Part shown: positions 18,479 to 25,862 of the stretch, piece by piece
Position numbering within the stretch: the first letter of the stretch is position 1
How the letters are laid out: every line of letters starts with the position of its first letter
Program-made: the position numbers and the translations under genes
Source of the DNA: CAZOBJ01 sp964577825
GTDB lineage: Bacteria > Planctomycetota > SZUA-567 > JAFGNG01
Length of the DNA: 35,436 nt
Reading direction: 5' to 3'
Assembly (NCBI GenBank): GCA_964577825.1
Contig: CAZOBJ010000027.1
Coordinates: forward strand, 1 to 35,436
Notes under the pieces: model-generated
Told to the model about the DNA's origin: nothing
Seen by the model: only the letters and a program-made list of their open reading frames with translations
Databases searched by the model: none

Positions 18479-19332
18479 GACGCTTGCTCCTGCGTGGCCG
18501 CGGTCCCGGCCGACCGGGGGAACATGTCCCGCCGCCAGGCGACCTCGCCCCCGTCGGTCCGGATCTCGTGAAACGTGCCGTGGCTTGTCAGCGACCCGGC
18601 GCACAACAGCTCGCACCCGAACCCCAGGTCCACGGCGTACGCGCTGTGCAAATGCCCGCACAGGTACAGCCGCGCGCGCAGGGCGCGCAGGTGCGTGCGC
18701 AGCTGCCCGGCGTCCTCCAGGCAGCGCTTGGCCGGCAGGCGCACGCCCCACGGCCCGCACAGGGGAAAGTGCCCGGCCACCACGCGCACGGCCGGCCCCC
18801 CGGGCGCGCCGGGGCGGGGGGCCGCGGCCGCGAACCGCTCGAGCGCGCGCCACTGCTCCGGGGCCATGCGCCCGCCCGCGGACAAGAGGCCGCGCGGCTC
18901 GGCCTGGTCCAGGAGCACGAACTCCACGCCCTTGACGCGCACGCGGTGCACCCCGGGCCCGAGCACCTGGCCCCCGCCGAACTCGGCCATCAGACTGTCC
19001 ACGCGCGCGTCGGCCTCCGGGTCGCGGATGTAGCGGTCGTGGTTGCCGGGCACGTACAGGACCCGCGCTCCGGACCGGGCCAGGGCCTCCATGCCGAGAA
19101 GCGGCGCCTCGAGCTCCGGGACCGAGCCCATCTGCGCGAGGTCGCCGGTGACGACCACCGCGTCCGGGGGGTCGGCGGCCGCGGCCTGGACGAACGCGGT
19201 CCACCGGCCGTGATGGTGCGCGTAGCGGCGGTTGAGCATCCAGTTGAGCCACCCGGCCCAGCGCTTGCCGCGCAACTGTCCGATCCGGCGCGGACACGCG
19301 AAGTGAAGGTCCGAGCAGTGGAGAATCCGCAT
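18475..19332 (-). CDS. Calcineurin-like metallophosphoesterase
   Basis: A 285-residue protein starting at ATG 19332 (MRILHCSDLHF), with an AGGGG ribosome site close by; longer frames upstream run through the promoter and are rejected. All two-metal motifs are present: SDLH (D8, H10), VVTGDLAQ (D64), GNHD (97-99), VAGHFPL and CGHLH. These enzymes hydrolyse phosphomono- or diesters such as cyclic nucleotides, UDP-sugars or lipid intermediates; the substrate is not deducible. A low-complexity Gly/Ala/Pro loop sits before the AGHF motif. Tight coupling with a GH57 enzyme suggests a role linked to sugar phosphates, which is inference. A divergent promoter region separates it from asnS. Confidence 0.87.
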   Translation of the reverse strand: MRILHCSDLHFACPRRIGQLRGKRWAGWLNWMLNRRYAHHHGRWTAFVQAAAADPPDAVVVTGDLAQMGSVPELEAPLLGMEALARSGARVLYVPGNHDRYIRDPEADARVDSLMAEFGGGQVLGPGVHRVRVKGVEFVLLDQAEPRGLLSAGGRMAPEQWRALERFAAAAPRPGAPGGPAVRVVAGHFPLCGPWGVRLPAKRCLEDAGQLRTHLRALRARLYLCGHLHSAYAVDLGFGCELLCAGSLTSHGTFHEIRTDGGEVAWRRDMFPRSAGTAATQEQAS

Positions 19333-19398
19333 CCATGCCCCTTTGTCTGTGCTGCGCTCGCCAAGTTTGCAAGGCGCGTGCCTGGCCCGCGCCCCGCT

Positions 19399-19427
19399 TG
19401 TGTACACGCACGGCGCGCCCGCCGCAA
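19399..19427 (-). promoter_or_regulatory. Promoter for the metallophosphoesterase-GH57 operon
   Basis: On the minus strand: TTGCGG (19422-19427), 17-base spacer, TACACA (19399-19404). It is divergent from and close to the asnS promoter. Confidence 0.4.
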
Positions 19428-19466
19428 GGGCCGACGCGCTGTACGCAGGCGCGCCCGGTCGGCGCC

Positions 19467-19495
19467 TTGACCCCTGGGAGGCCACCTTCTACCAT
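19467..19495 (+). promoter_or_regulatory. Promoter for asnS
   Basis: TTGACC (19467-19472), 17-base spacer, TACCAT (19490-19495). Transcription would start near 19502, supporting the GTG start at 19532 over earlier in-frame starts. Confidence 0.55.
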
Positions 19496-19531
19496 GAGGC
19501 GGCCCGCTTGTCGACTGCTGAGGAGACCTCT

Positions 19532-20941
19532 GTGCACGTACTCGGGCCCGAAGACCGGATCAAGCACCTGCTCGCCCATCCTCGGATCGGCGCGGAGGTC
19601 GCGGTGCACGGGTGGGTGCGCACGCGGCGCGAGTCCAGGGGCGGGTTCTCGTTCCTGGAGGTGAACGACGGCTCGTGCCTGGCGAGCGTCCAGGTGGTGG
19701 CCGACGGGTCGCTCGACAACTACGAGACCGAGGTGCGCCGCCTGGGCACCGGATGCGCGGTGCGCGTGGACGGCACGCTACGGGCCAGCCCGGGCAAGGG
19801 CCAGGACGTGGAAGTGCACGCCGCGCGCATCCGGGTCCTCGGCTGGGTGGAGGACCCGGACAAGTATCCCTTGCAGAAGAAGCGCCACACCTTCGAGTAC
19901 CTGCGCGGGATCGCGCATTTGCGCGCCCGGGCCAACACGTTCGGCGCGGTGGCCCGCGTGCGCAACCGGCTGGCCGCGGCCACGCACGAGTTCTTCCAGT
20001 CGCGCGGATTTCTGTACCTGCACACCCCGATCATCACCGCGAGCGACTGCGAGGGCGCGGGCGAGATGTTCTCCGTGACCACCCTGGACCCGGCCCGGCC
20101 CCCGCGCACCGACGCGGGCGAGGTGGACTGGGCGCAGGACTTCTTCGGCCGGCGCACCGCCCTGACCGTGAGCGGGCAGCTCGCGGCCGAAGCCTACGCG
20201 TGCGCGCTCACGAACGTGTACACGTTCGGGCCCACGTTCCGCGCGGAGAACTCGAACACGGCCCGCCACCTGGCGGAGTTCTGGATGGTCGAGCCGGAGA
20301 TGGCCTTCTGCGACCTGGACGGCGACGCGGACCTGGCCGAGGCCTACATCAAGCACCTGTTCCGCGCGGCGCTCACGGACTGCGCCGAGGACATGGCCCT
20401 CTTCGACCGGTGGATCGACCCGACCGCGGTCCGGACCCTGGAGCACATCGTGGAAAGCCCCTTCGAACAGCTCTCCTACACCGAGGCGGTGGACATCCTG
20501 TCCCAATGCGGCCAGTCGTTCGAGTATCCGGTCTCCTGGGGCATGGACCTGCAGAGCGAGCACGAGCGGTTCCTCACCGAGGAGCACGTGGGCCGGCCCG
20601 TGGTGGTGCGCGACTTCCCCAAGGAGATCAAGGCCTTCTACATGCGCCTGTCCGAAGACGAGCGCACCGTGGCGGCCATGGACGTGCTGGTGCCCAAGAT
20701 CGGGGAGCTGATCGGCGGCAGCCAGCGCGAGGAGCGCGGCGAGGTGCTGGCCGCGCGCCTGGCCGCGTGCGGGCTGGACCCGGCGGACTACTGGTGGTAC
20801 CTGGACCTGCGCCGGTTCGGGACCGTGCCGCACGCGGGCTTCGGCCTGGGGTTCGAGCGCACGGTCCAATTCGTCACCGGCATGGCCAACATCCGGGACG
20901 TGATCCCGTTCCCGCGCACGCCGCGGTCTGCGGAATTCTGA
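19532..20941 (+). CDS. asnS: Asparaginyl-tRNA synthetase
   Basis: A 469-residue class IIb synthetase charging tRNA-Asn. An N-terminal OB-fold anticodon-binding domain (about 20-105, VAVHGWVRTRRESRGGFSFL) is followed by the class II core. Motif 2 is TFGPTFRAENSNTARHLAEF (231-250) and motif 3 is GFGLGFERTVQFVTGM. The signature PLQKKRHTFEYLR and the Ser-Gly-Gln segment LTVSGQLAAEAY are asparaginyl rather than aspartyl. The GTG at 19532 is chosen because GAGGAG lies just upstream and the promoter overlaps longer frames. Its stop is only six bases from the convergent glgP stop. Confidence 0.93.
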   Translation: MHVLGPEDRIKHLLAHPRIGAEVAVHGWVRTRRESRGGFSFLEVNDGSCLASVQVVADGSLDNYETEVRRLGTGCAVRVDGTLRASPGKGQDVEVHAARIRVLGWVEDPDKYPLQKKRHTFEYLRGIAHLRARANTFGAVARVRNRLAAATHEFFQSRGFLYLHTPIITASDCEGAGEMFSVTTLDPARPPRTDAGEVDWAQDFFGRRTALTVSGQLAAEAYACALTNVYTFGPTFRAENSNTARHLAEFWMVEPEMAFCDLDGDADLAEAYIKHLFRAALTDCAEDMALFDRWIDPTAVRTLEHIVESPFEQLSYTEAVDILSQCGQSFEYPVSWGMDLQSEHERFLTEEHVGRPVVVRDFPKEIKAFYMRLSEDERTVAAMDVLVPKIGELIGGSQREERGEVLAARLAACGLDPADYWWYLDLRRFGTVPHAGFGLGFERTVQFVTGMANIRDVIPFPRTPRSAEF

Positions 20942-20947
20942 GGCCCC

Positions 20948-23494
20948 TTACTCGGCCCAGCGCAACAGGCCCGGCAGATAGGGATGGCACAGCTGCGGGT
21001 GGCGCGGAAGCACCCGCACCGTGTACCCGAACCGGCCAGAGCGCTCGCAGGTCACCGACCCCCGGTAGCCGACCGCCCCGTCCTCGGCCTCGCCGGCCTG
21101 CATGGGCTCGGCCCGCGCTCCGGCCAGGCGGCCCTGGCTGTCCATCACCCCGCAGTAGACCTGCACGGTCACGTCCTCGGGCGTGAGCGCGCCCAGCCGC
21201 ACGCGGGCGCGCACGTCCAGGGACGCGCCGACCACCAGGTCGCTGTCCGGGCCCTGGACCTCCTCGATGCGCACCTTGGGCCAGGCCTTGCGGACCCGGC
21301 CGCGCCACGCGGCCAGGTCGCGCGCGCCGGCCGCGTTCTCTGCGCGCAGCGCGTCGAATCGGTCCATGGCGGGCCGGTACAGGCACTCCAGGTAGTCGGA
21401 GAGCATCCGGTTCGTATTGTAGTACGCGCCCAGGCGCTTCATGCTGGCCTTCATCTTGGCCACCCAGTCGTGGGGCACGCCGTCTCGGCCGCGGGCGTAG
21501 AAGAGCGGGACCACCTCCTGTTCGAGCAGGTTGTACAGGGCCTGGCTCTCGATGTCGTCCTGCAGGTTCGGGTCCTCGTACTCCTCGCGCCGGCCGATGG
21601 CCCACCCGACCTCCGGGGCGTAGGCCTCGTCCCACCAGCCGTCGAGCGTGCTCATGTTCAGGCCCCCGCCCAGGGCCGCCTTCATGCCCGAGGTGCCGCT
21701 GGCCTCCTGCGGGCGGCGGGGAGTGTTCAGCCACAGGTCCACGCCCTGGATCAGGTACCGGGCCACCGCGATGTCGTAGTCGGCCACGAACAGGATCTTG
21801 CCCCGGAACCGCGGGTCGCGCGACCAGTGCACGATCTCGCGGATCAGGTTCTTGCCCGCCTGGTCGTGGGGATGGCTCTTGCCCGCGAAGACCATCTGCA
21901 CCGGGCGCTCGGGGTCGTTGAGGATGCGGGCCAACCGGTCCGGGTCGCGGAAGGGGAGCGTGCCGCGCTTGTACGTGGCGAACCGCCGGGCGAACCCGAT
22001 GGTGAGCGCCTCCGGGTCCAGGGCCTCCTCGGCCTGGGTCAGGGCCGAGGGCGGCGCGCCCGCGCGGCGGCGCTGGCGCACGACCCGCTTGCGCACGAAC
22101 CCGACCGCGCGCTCGCGGCGGCGCTCGTGCGTGCGCCACAGCTCCGAGTCCGGGATGTCGTCGATGCGCTCGAAGACCTGGAAGTTCGCAGGCTCCTCGG
22201 TGAATTCGGGGCCCAGGTACCGGTCGAACAGGTCCAGGAGGTCGTGGCTGAGCCATCCCAGGGTGTGGATGCCGTTGGGCACCGCGCAGATGGGCACCTC
22301 CTCTTCGGGCAGGTCCGGCCACAGGGCGTGCCACATCTGCCGGGTGGTGCGGCCGTGCAGGACGCTGACCGCGTTGGCGTGGGCCGCGAGCCGCAGGGCG
22401 AGCACGGTCATGCAGAAGGGCTCCTGGTCGTCGTCCGGGCGCTCGCGGCCCAGGGCCAGGGCTTCGGCCCACTCGATGCCCACGGCGGGCAGGTAGGGCT
22501 TGAGGTACTTCTCCACGAGCGCGGGGCCGACGCGCTCGTTGCCGGCGGGCACGGGGGTGTGCGTGGTGAACACGTCCGAGGCCCACACGAGCTCGCGCGC
22601 CTCGGGGAAGCCGAGGCCATATTGTTCGCGCAGGTGGGCGATCCGCTCGAGCGCCAGGAACGCGCTGTGGCCCTCGTTCATGTGGCAGACCGCGGGCTCG
22701 ATGCCCATGGCCCACAAGGCCCGCAGCCCGCCGACCCCGAGCAGAATCTCCTGGCGGATGCGCATGTCCCGGTCCCCGCCGTAGAGCTGGGCGGTGACCT
22801 CGCGCTGGTGGGGCGGATTCTCCGGGATGTTCGCGTCCAACAGGTACAGGCTCACCCGGCCGACCTGCACGCGCCACACCTGGGCGACCACCGTCTCCTT
22901 GTCGAACTGCACGGTGATCTGCACGGGCTCGCCCGCCTGGTCGGTGACGCGGCCCACGGGCATGGTGTACCAGTCGTTCTCCGGGTATTCCTCCTGCTGG
23001 TAGCCGTCCGCGTTGAAGTACTGGCGGAAGTACCCCTGCCGGTACAGGAGCCCGACCCCGCACAGGGGCAGGCCCAGGTCGCTGGCGCTCTTGAGCGTGT
23101 CGCCCGCGAGCATGCCCAGCCCGCCCGAGTACACGGGCAGGCCCTCGTCGAGCCCGTACTCGCACGAGAAATAGGCGATCGGACCCGGCCGGTCGGGGTA
23201 GGTCTTCGCGTACCAGGTCTTGGCCTGCATGTACTCTTCGAAGGCCGCGTCGACCCTGTCCATGCTGGCCAGGAAGCTGTCGTCTTGGCAGGCGCGCTCG
23301 TACCATTCCTGCGGGATCATGCCCAGCATGCGCACCGGGTTCTGGTACGAGGCCTCCCAGTACTCGCGCCCGAGCCGCATGAAGAGCTGCACCGCCTCCC
23401 AGCTCCAGCTGAACCACAGGTTGTACGCGATCTTGCGCAGGGGCGCGAGCCGCTCGGGCAGGTTGGGCAGCACGTTGCAGGTCCAGGTCTTCAT
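20948..23494 (-). CDS. glgP: Alpha-glucan (glycogen/maltodextrin) phosphorylase
   Basis: An 848-residue PLP enzyme releasing glucose-1-phosphate from alpha-1,4-glucans. The N-terminal DUF3417-type domain (ERLAPLRKIAYNLWFSWSWE) marks the Thermotoga/Thermus-like GlgP branch. Active-site parts are GGLGMLAGDTLKSASDL (about 124-140), HMNEGHSAFLALER, VFTTHTPVPAGNE, FARRFATYKRGTL (501-513) and EASGTSGMKAALGG (597-610), where K605 should hold PLP. The final ~100 residues form a beta-rich extension usual for this branch. ATG 23494 is close to a promoter at 23605-23633. The promoter region is duplicated about 1.4 kb away on the far side of an inserted gene. Together with the GH57 enzyme it forms a glucan-use group. 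Confidence 0.95.
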   Translation of the reverse strand: MKTWTCNVLPNLPERLAPLRKIAYNLWFSWSWEAVQLFMRLGREYWEASYQNPVRMLGMIPQEWYERACQDDSFLASMDRVDAAFEEYMQAKTWYAKTYPDRPGPIAYFSCEYGLDEGLPVYSGGLGMLAGDTLKSASDLGLPLCGVGLLYRQGYFRQYFNADGYQQEEYPENDWYTMPVGRVTDQAGEPVQITVQFDKETVVAQVWRVQVGRVSLYLLDANIPENPPHQREVTAQLYGGDRDMRIRQEILLGVGGLRALWAMGIEPAVCHMNEGHSAFLALERIAHLREQYGLGFPEARELVWASDVFTTHTPVPAGNERVGPALVEKYLKPYLPAVGIEWAEALALGRERPDDDQEPFCMTVLALRLAAHANAVSVLHGRTTRQMWHALWPDLPEEEVPICAVPNGIHTLGWLSHDLLDLFDRYLGPEFTEEPANFQVFERIDDIPDSELWRTHERRRERAVGFVRKRVVRQRRRAGAPPSALTQAEEALDPEALTIGFARRFATYKRGTLPFRDPDRLARILNDPERPVQMVFAGKSHPHDQAGKNLIREIVHWSRDPRFRGKILFVADYDIAVARYLIQGVDLWLNTPRRPQEASGTSGMKAALGGGLNMSTLDGWWDEAYAPEVGWAIGRREEYEDPNLQDDIESQALYNLLEQEVVPLFYARGRDGVPHDWVAKMKASMKRLGAYYNTNRMLSDYLECLYRPAMDRFDALRAENAAGARDLAAWRGRVRKAWPKVRIEEVQGPDSDLVVGASLDVRARVRLGALTPEDVTVQVYCGVMDSQGRLAGARAEPMQAGEAEDGAVGYRGSVTCERSGRFGYTVRVLPRHPQLCHPYLPGLLRWAE

Positions 23495-23506
23495 GCGTTC
23501 TCCTCG

Positions 23507-23642
23507 CGGCGAGGCCGGCCCGGCCCGCCCGGGTCCGCTCCATCGGGACCAAGCGCGCGGTCCGAGCTCCAGGCCGTTTGCATGGACAAAGCCAACCGCG
23601 CCCGAAGGTACACCGGCCCGCGCGCCGGGTCAAGTGGGTAGT
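23507..23642. repeat. 136-base direct repeat, copy A (glgP promoter region)
   Basis: This segment runs from 12 bases upstream of the glgP ATG to CAAGTGGGTAGT. It matches 24881-25016 at 130 of 136 positions by hand alignment, without gaps and in the same orientation. It contains the complete glgP promoter. Confidence 0.9.
23605..23633 (-). promoter_or_regulatory. Promoter for glgP (inside direct repeat copy A)
   Basis: On the minus strand: TTGACC (23628-23633), 17-base spacer ending in TG, TACCTT (23605-23610). The TG before the -10 gives an extended -10 form. The hexamers and spacer are unchanged in copy B. Confidence 0.55.
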
Positions 23643-23708
23643 CGGGTCGTGACGGCGATGCCCGGGCCCGTTACACCAACCCGGTGCGGCAGGGGTAGGT
23701 GCGCGCCA

Positions 23709-23744
23709 ATCTTCGTCTGACGAAGGGTTGCACCTCAAGGCAAC
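23709..23744. promoter_or_regulatory. Two adjoining dyads upstream of the DUF2279-type gene
   Basis: CTTCGTC-T-GACGAAG (23709-23723) is followed at once by GGGTTGC-8 bases-GCAACCC (23723-23744). They lie 19 to 54 bases before ATG 23763, where a TTGCAC/TAAGCT promoter (16-base spacer) could also lie. They may be operators or an RNA hairpin. Confidence 0.4.
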
Positions 23745-23762
23745 CCGTGTAAGCTGTTTCGT

Positions 23763-24878
23763 ATGGTCATGATCGGAGCCGCCAAGTGGATGGCGCGTCA
23801 TGCAGTGCCGTTCTTGATACTGGGCTATGCATTGGCAGCCGCTGGATGCGCAGAGCCAATCGCGCACGGCGTACGCGGCGGGGATGATTTCCCATCTCGT
23901 TACGGGCCTGGCATGGGAGCGGCAACGCCCAGCGCCACCCAAACCGTAGGCGCCCCCGTCCAGGATGACGATTTCGAGCCACCGGAGCTGGATCCTCCGG
24001 CTACCGACCGCAGCCGTTCCGTGGCCTCCAACGAGGCCGATCCGGAAGGCCCCGCGGCCTCGAACGGCGCGAACGGGAAAGAAAACGGATCGGAACAGCC
24101 GCCCCCGCCGCCGTGGCTTCGCCGGGGCAAGGTGGCCGCGGTGAACCTGGTGCCGGCGGGTTTGATCGGTCTCTATGGCGTGTCCCAATGGGGCTGGGGG
24201 GACGAATCCTTCCGCTTCGGCAATGAAGGCGGCTTCGGGAAGGACACGAAGCACGGCGGCGCGGACAAACTGGGGCACGCCTGGATGGGGTACGTTCTCT
24301 CGAACTGGCACGGTGACCTATACGAGAACTTCGGCTATTCCAAACAAGAAGCGGCCAAATATGGGACCATCAGCAGCTTGGGCCTGCTCACGCTCGTCGA
24401 GGTCGCCGACGGCTTCACCAATGACCATGGCTTCAGTTGGGAAGACCAACTCGCCAATACGGTCGGTGCTTACATGGGTTATCTGCGTCAACGATGTCCG
24501 CGATTCAAAGAGTCCGTCGACTTCCGCATGGAATGGAAGCCCTCTCCCGGCTTCCGGGATCGAGTGCGTGACGGGAAATTTGATCCGTTCACCGACTACT
24601 CGGGGCAGAAATACCTGCTGGCCTTCAAGCCGGGCGGCATGCTACGGAGCGACAACAAGTTTCTGCGCATGGTGGAACTGCAGGCCGGCTATTACACGCG
24701 CGGCTTCCAGGAAGAAAGCGAACCGTATTTCGACGAGAAGTCGCGCCATGTGTTTGTCGGCGTCGGGCTCAACGTCACCGAGTTGGTGCGCCGGATGACC
24801 GGCAGCCGGGCCAAGGGCGTATTCGACTACGTGCAATTGCCGTTTACGTCCGTTCGTGCCAGCTCGGAGTTGGACTGA
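23763..24878 (+). CDS. DUF2279 (YfiM-like) lipoprotein, probably acquired
   Basis: A 371-residue lipoprotein. Signal peptide residues 1-28 end in a lipobox (GYALAAAGC). Residues 30-115 are a Pro/Ser/Glu-rich disordered linker. The conserved core (about 120-245) carries KHGGADKLGHAWMGYVLSN, TISSLGLLTLVEVADGF and EDQLANTVGAYMGY, the pattern of DUF2279/YfiM proteins, with membrane-embedded helices and His/Asp residues. The C-terminal ~120 residues look beta-rich, with alternating short strands (HVFVGVGLNVTELVRRM) as in outer-membrane barrels. Function of the family is unknown to me; envelope location is clear. Codon use is more AT-rich than that of its neighbours and the gene sits between 136-base direct repeats, both signs of transfer. 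Confidence 0.8.
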   Translation: MVMIGAAKWMARHAVPFLILGYALAAAGCAEPIAHGVRGGDDFPSRYGPGMGAATPSATQTVGAPVQDDDFEPPELDPPATDRSRSVASNEADPEGPAASNGANGKENGSEQPPPPPWLRRGKVAAVNLVPAGLIGLYGVSQWGWGDESFRFGNEGGFGKDTKHGGADKLGHAWMGYVLSNWHGDLYENFGYSKQEAAKYGTISSLGLLTLVEVADGFTNDHGFSWEDQLANTVGAYMGYLRQRCPRFKESVDFRMEWKPSPGFRDRVRDGKFDPFTDYSGQKYLLAFKPGGMLRSDNKFLRMVELQAGYYTRGFQEESEPYFDEKSRHVFVGVGLNVTELVRRMTGSRAKGVFDYVQLPFTSVRASSELD

Positions 24879-24880
24879 TC

Positions 24881-25016
24881 CGGCGAGGTCGGTCCGGCCC
24901 GCCCGGGTCCGCTCGATCGGGACCAAGCGCGGGGTCCGACCTCCAGGCCGTTTGCATGGACAAAGCCAACCGCGACCGAAGGTACACCGGCCCGCGCGCC
25001 GGGTCAAGTGGGTAGT
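24881..25016. repeat. 136-base direct repeat, copy B (orphan glgP promoter region)
   Basis: Ungapped match to 23507-23642 with six substitutions. It lies two bases after the stop of the DUF2279-type gene. The flanking sequence diverges immediately on both sides, so the borders are sharp. Confidence 0.9.
24979..25007 (-). promoter_or_regulatory. Duplicate of the glgP promoter, facing into the inserted gene
   Basis: Identical hexamers to copy A: TTGACC (25002-25007), 17-base spacer, TACCTT (24979-24984) on the minus strand. If active it would make antisense RNA across the plus-strand lipoprotein gene and read on towards glgP. Confidence 0.45.
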
Positions 25017-25079
25017 GCGTGTATGCGACAGGGCCGAGCGCCGAGCGGCGCGGGCCGGGTACGGACGGCCGCCCGCGCC

Positions 25080-25778
25080 TCAGGGCCTGGCGCGCGGCGG
25101 TCGGGACGGGGCGCCCCTCCGCTCGTAACCCAGGGAGGCGGCCACCTGCGCATCGAGCAGGGCGTTGAGCTCCCGTATCGCCGGTTCGCTGAACTCGTCC
25201 AGGTATCGCTCGGCCAGGTAGGCGTCGCGCTGCTCGCGGGAGAATTCGCCGGATTGGTCCACCTTGGCGATCGCGTTGGGCAGGAGGCGCGCCAACCACT
25301 TCGGCCGCATACCCGTGCGGGCCTGTAGGCGGGCGAGGGCCGCACGCGCATCGCGAAGCAGGTCCGCGTAGCGCACGAACATGATCCTGTCGGTCTCGCG
25401 CGAGAGCTCCAGCCACTTGCCGTAGAACAGGTTGTATTCCTGGATGTAGTGGTGCGCCGCCTGCGGCCAGTTGCACCGCTTCGCCCAACGCGCGTAGCTC
25501 AAGAACCAGGAGTACGGGTCCTTGGAGATGACGAGGTAATAGGCCGGCACGACATCGAGCCGGCGCTCCAGGTCCCGGATGCTGTGGACCCGGATGTCGT
25601 TTTTGTACAGGGGCTCCGGGATGAGGTCCTTGTCCTCATACAGGCGCACATGCTTGTGCATGGGCGAGCTTCGGTCCTGGACGGCGCGGTTGCGGATGCG
25701 CACGCGGTACTTCTTCTCCAGGAGCGCGGCCAGGAAGTTGGTCCCGCTTCGCTGTAGGCCGTAGTGCAAGAGGTCCAT
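25080..25778 (-). CDS. Sulfotransferase-like protein
   Basis: A 232-residue protein with the P-loop-like PAPS-binding motif near the N-terminus (GLQRSGTNFLAALLEK, 7-22) and a second site VISKDPYSWFLSYARWAK (about 83-100), which in sulfotransferases binds the 3'-phosphate. The RYADLLRDARAALARL segment also fits. Such enzymes move sulfate from PAPS to glycans, lipids or proteins. Length is near the lower limit for the family. Start ATG 25778 has GGGAGGG upstream. It follows an alpha/alpha-barrel gene by 84 bases that include a strong hairpin, so it may be separately expressed. Acceptor unknown. Confidence 0.8.
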   Translation of the reverse strand: MDLLHYGLQRSGTNFLAALLEKKYRVRIRNRAVQDRSSPMHKHVRLYEDKDLIPEPLYKNDIRVHSIRDLERRLDVVPAYYLVISKDPYSWFLSYARWAKRCNWPQAAHHYIQEYNLFYGKWLELSRETDRIMFVRYADLLRDARAALARLQARTGMRPKWLARLLPNAIAKVDQSGEFSREQRDAYLAERYLDEFSEPAIRELNALLDAQVAASLGYERRGAPSRPPRARP

Positions 25779-25819
25779 GCGCCCTCCCTGGACCGGGGCT
25801 GGGGCGGTCCGAACCCGAG

Positions 25820-25838
25820 CCCCGCGACATGCGCGGGG
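25820..25838. other. Intergenic hairpin (7-bp GC stem)
   Basis: CCCCGCG (25820-25826) pairs perfectly with CGCGGGG (25832-25838) around a five-base loop. It lies between the stop of the alpha/alpha-barrel gene and the start of the sulfotransferase gene, both on the minus strand. No T-run follows, so it may be an attenuator or mRNA end rather than a classical terminator. Confidence 0.4.
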
Positions 25839-25862
25839 AGGATTGGCCGACGCGGGTTGCGG

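Larger units (their letters stand above)
23643..24880. other. 1.24-kb inserted segment between direct repeats, carrying one lipoprotein gene
   Basis: The segment holds a single plus-strand gene with 120 bases of upstream DNA; the gene's stop lies two bases before repeat copy B. Lower GC and different codon use than glgP mark it as foreign. No transposase, integrase or terminal inverted repeat is visible. Insertion by recombination at the duplicated glgP upstream sequence is inferred. Confidence 0.6.

Noticed and set aside
15816..19609. Long minus frames fusing GH57 with upstream sequence, and an 870-codon plus frame
   Set aside because: The ATG at 18478 coincides with MTTPAERYVCVHGHFYQPP and overlaps the previous stop; the extensions have no family match.
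20874..24311. Minus-strand 1145-codon frame and plus-strand 885-codon frame over glgP
   Set aside because: Both are shadows; only 20948-23494 encodes recognisable phosphorylase motifs and has a promoter.
23643..25016. Integron cassette with attC sites
   Set aside because: The 136-base repeats contain a promoter, are direct copies without the GTTRRRY/RYYYAAC ends or folded attC shape, and no integron integrase is present.
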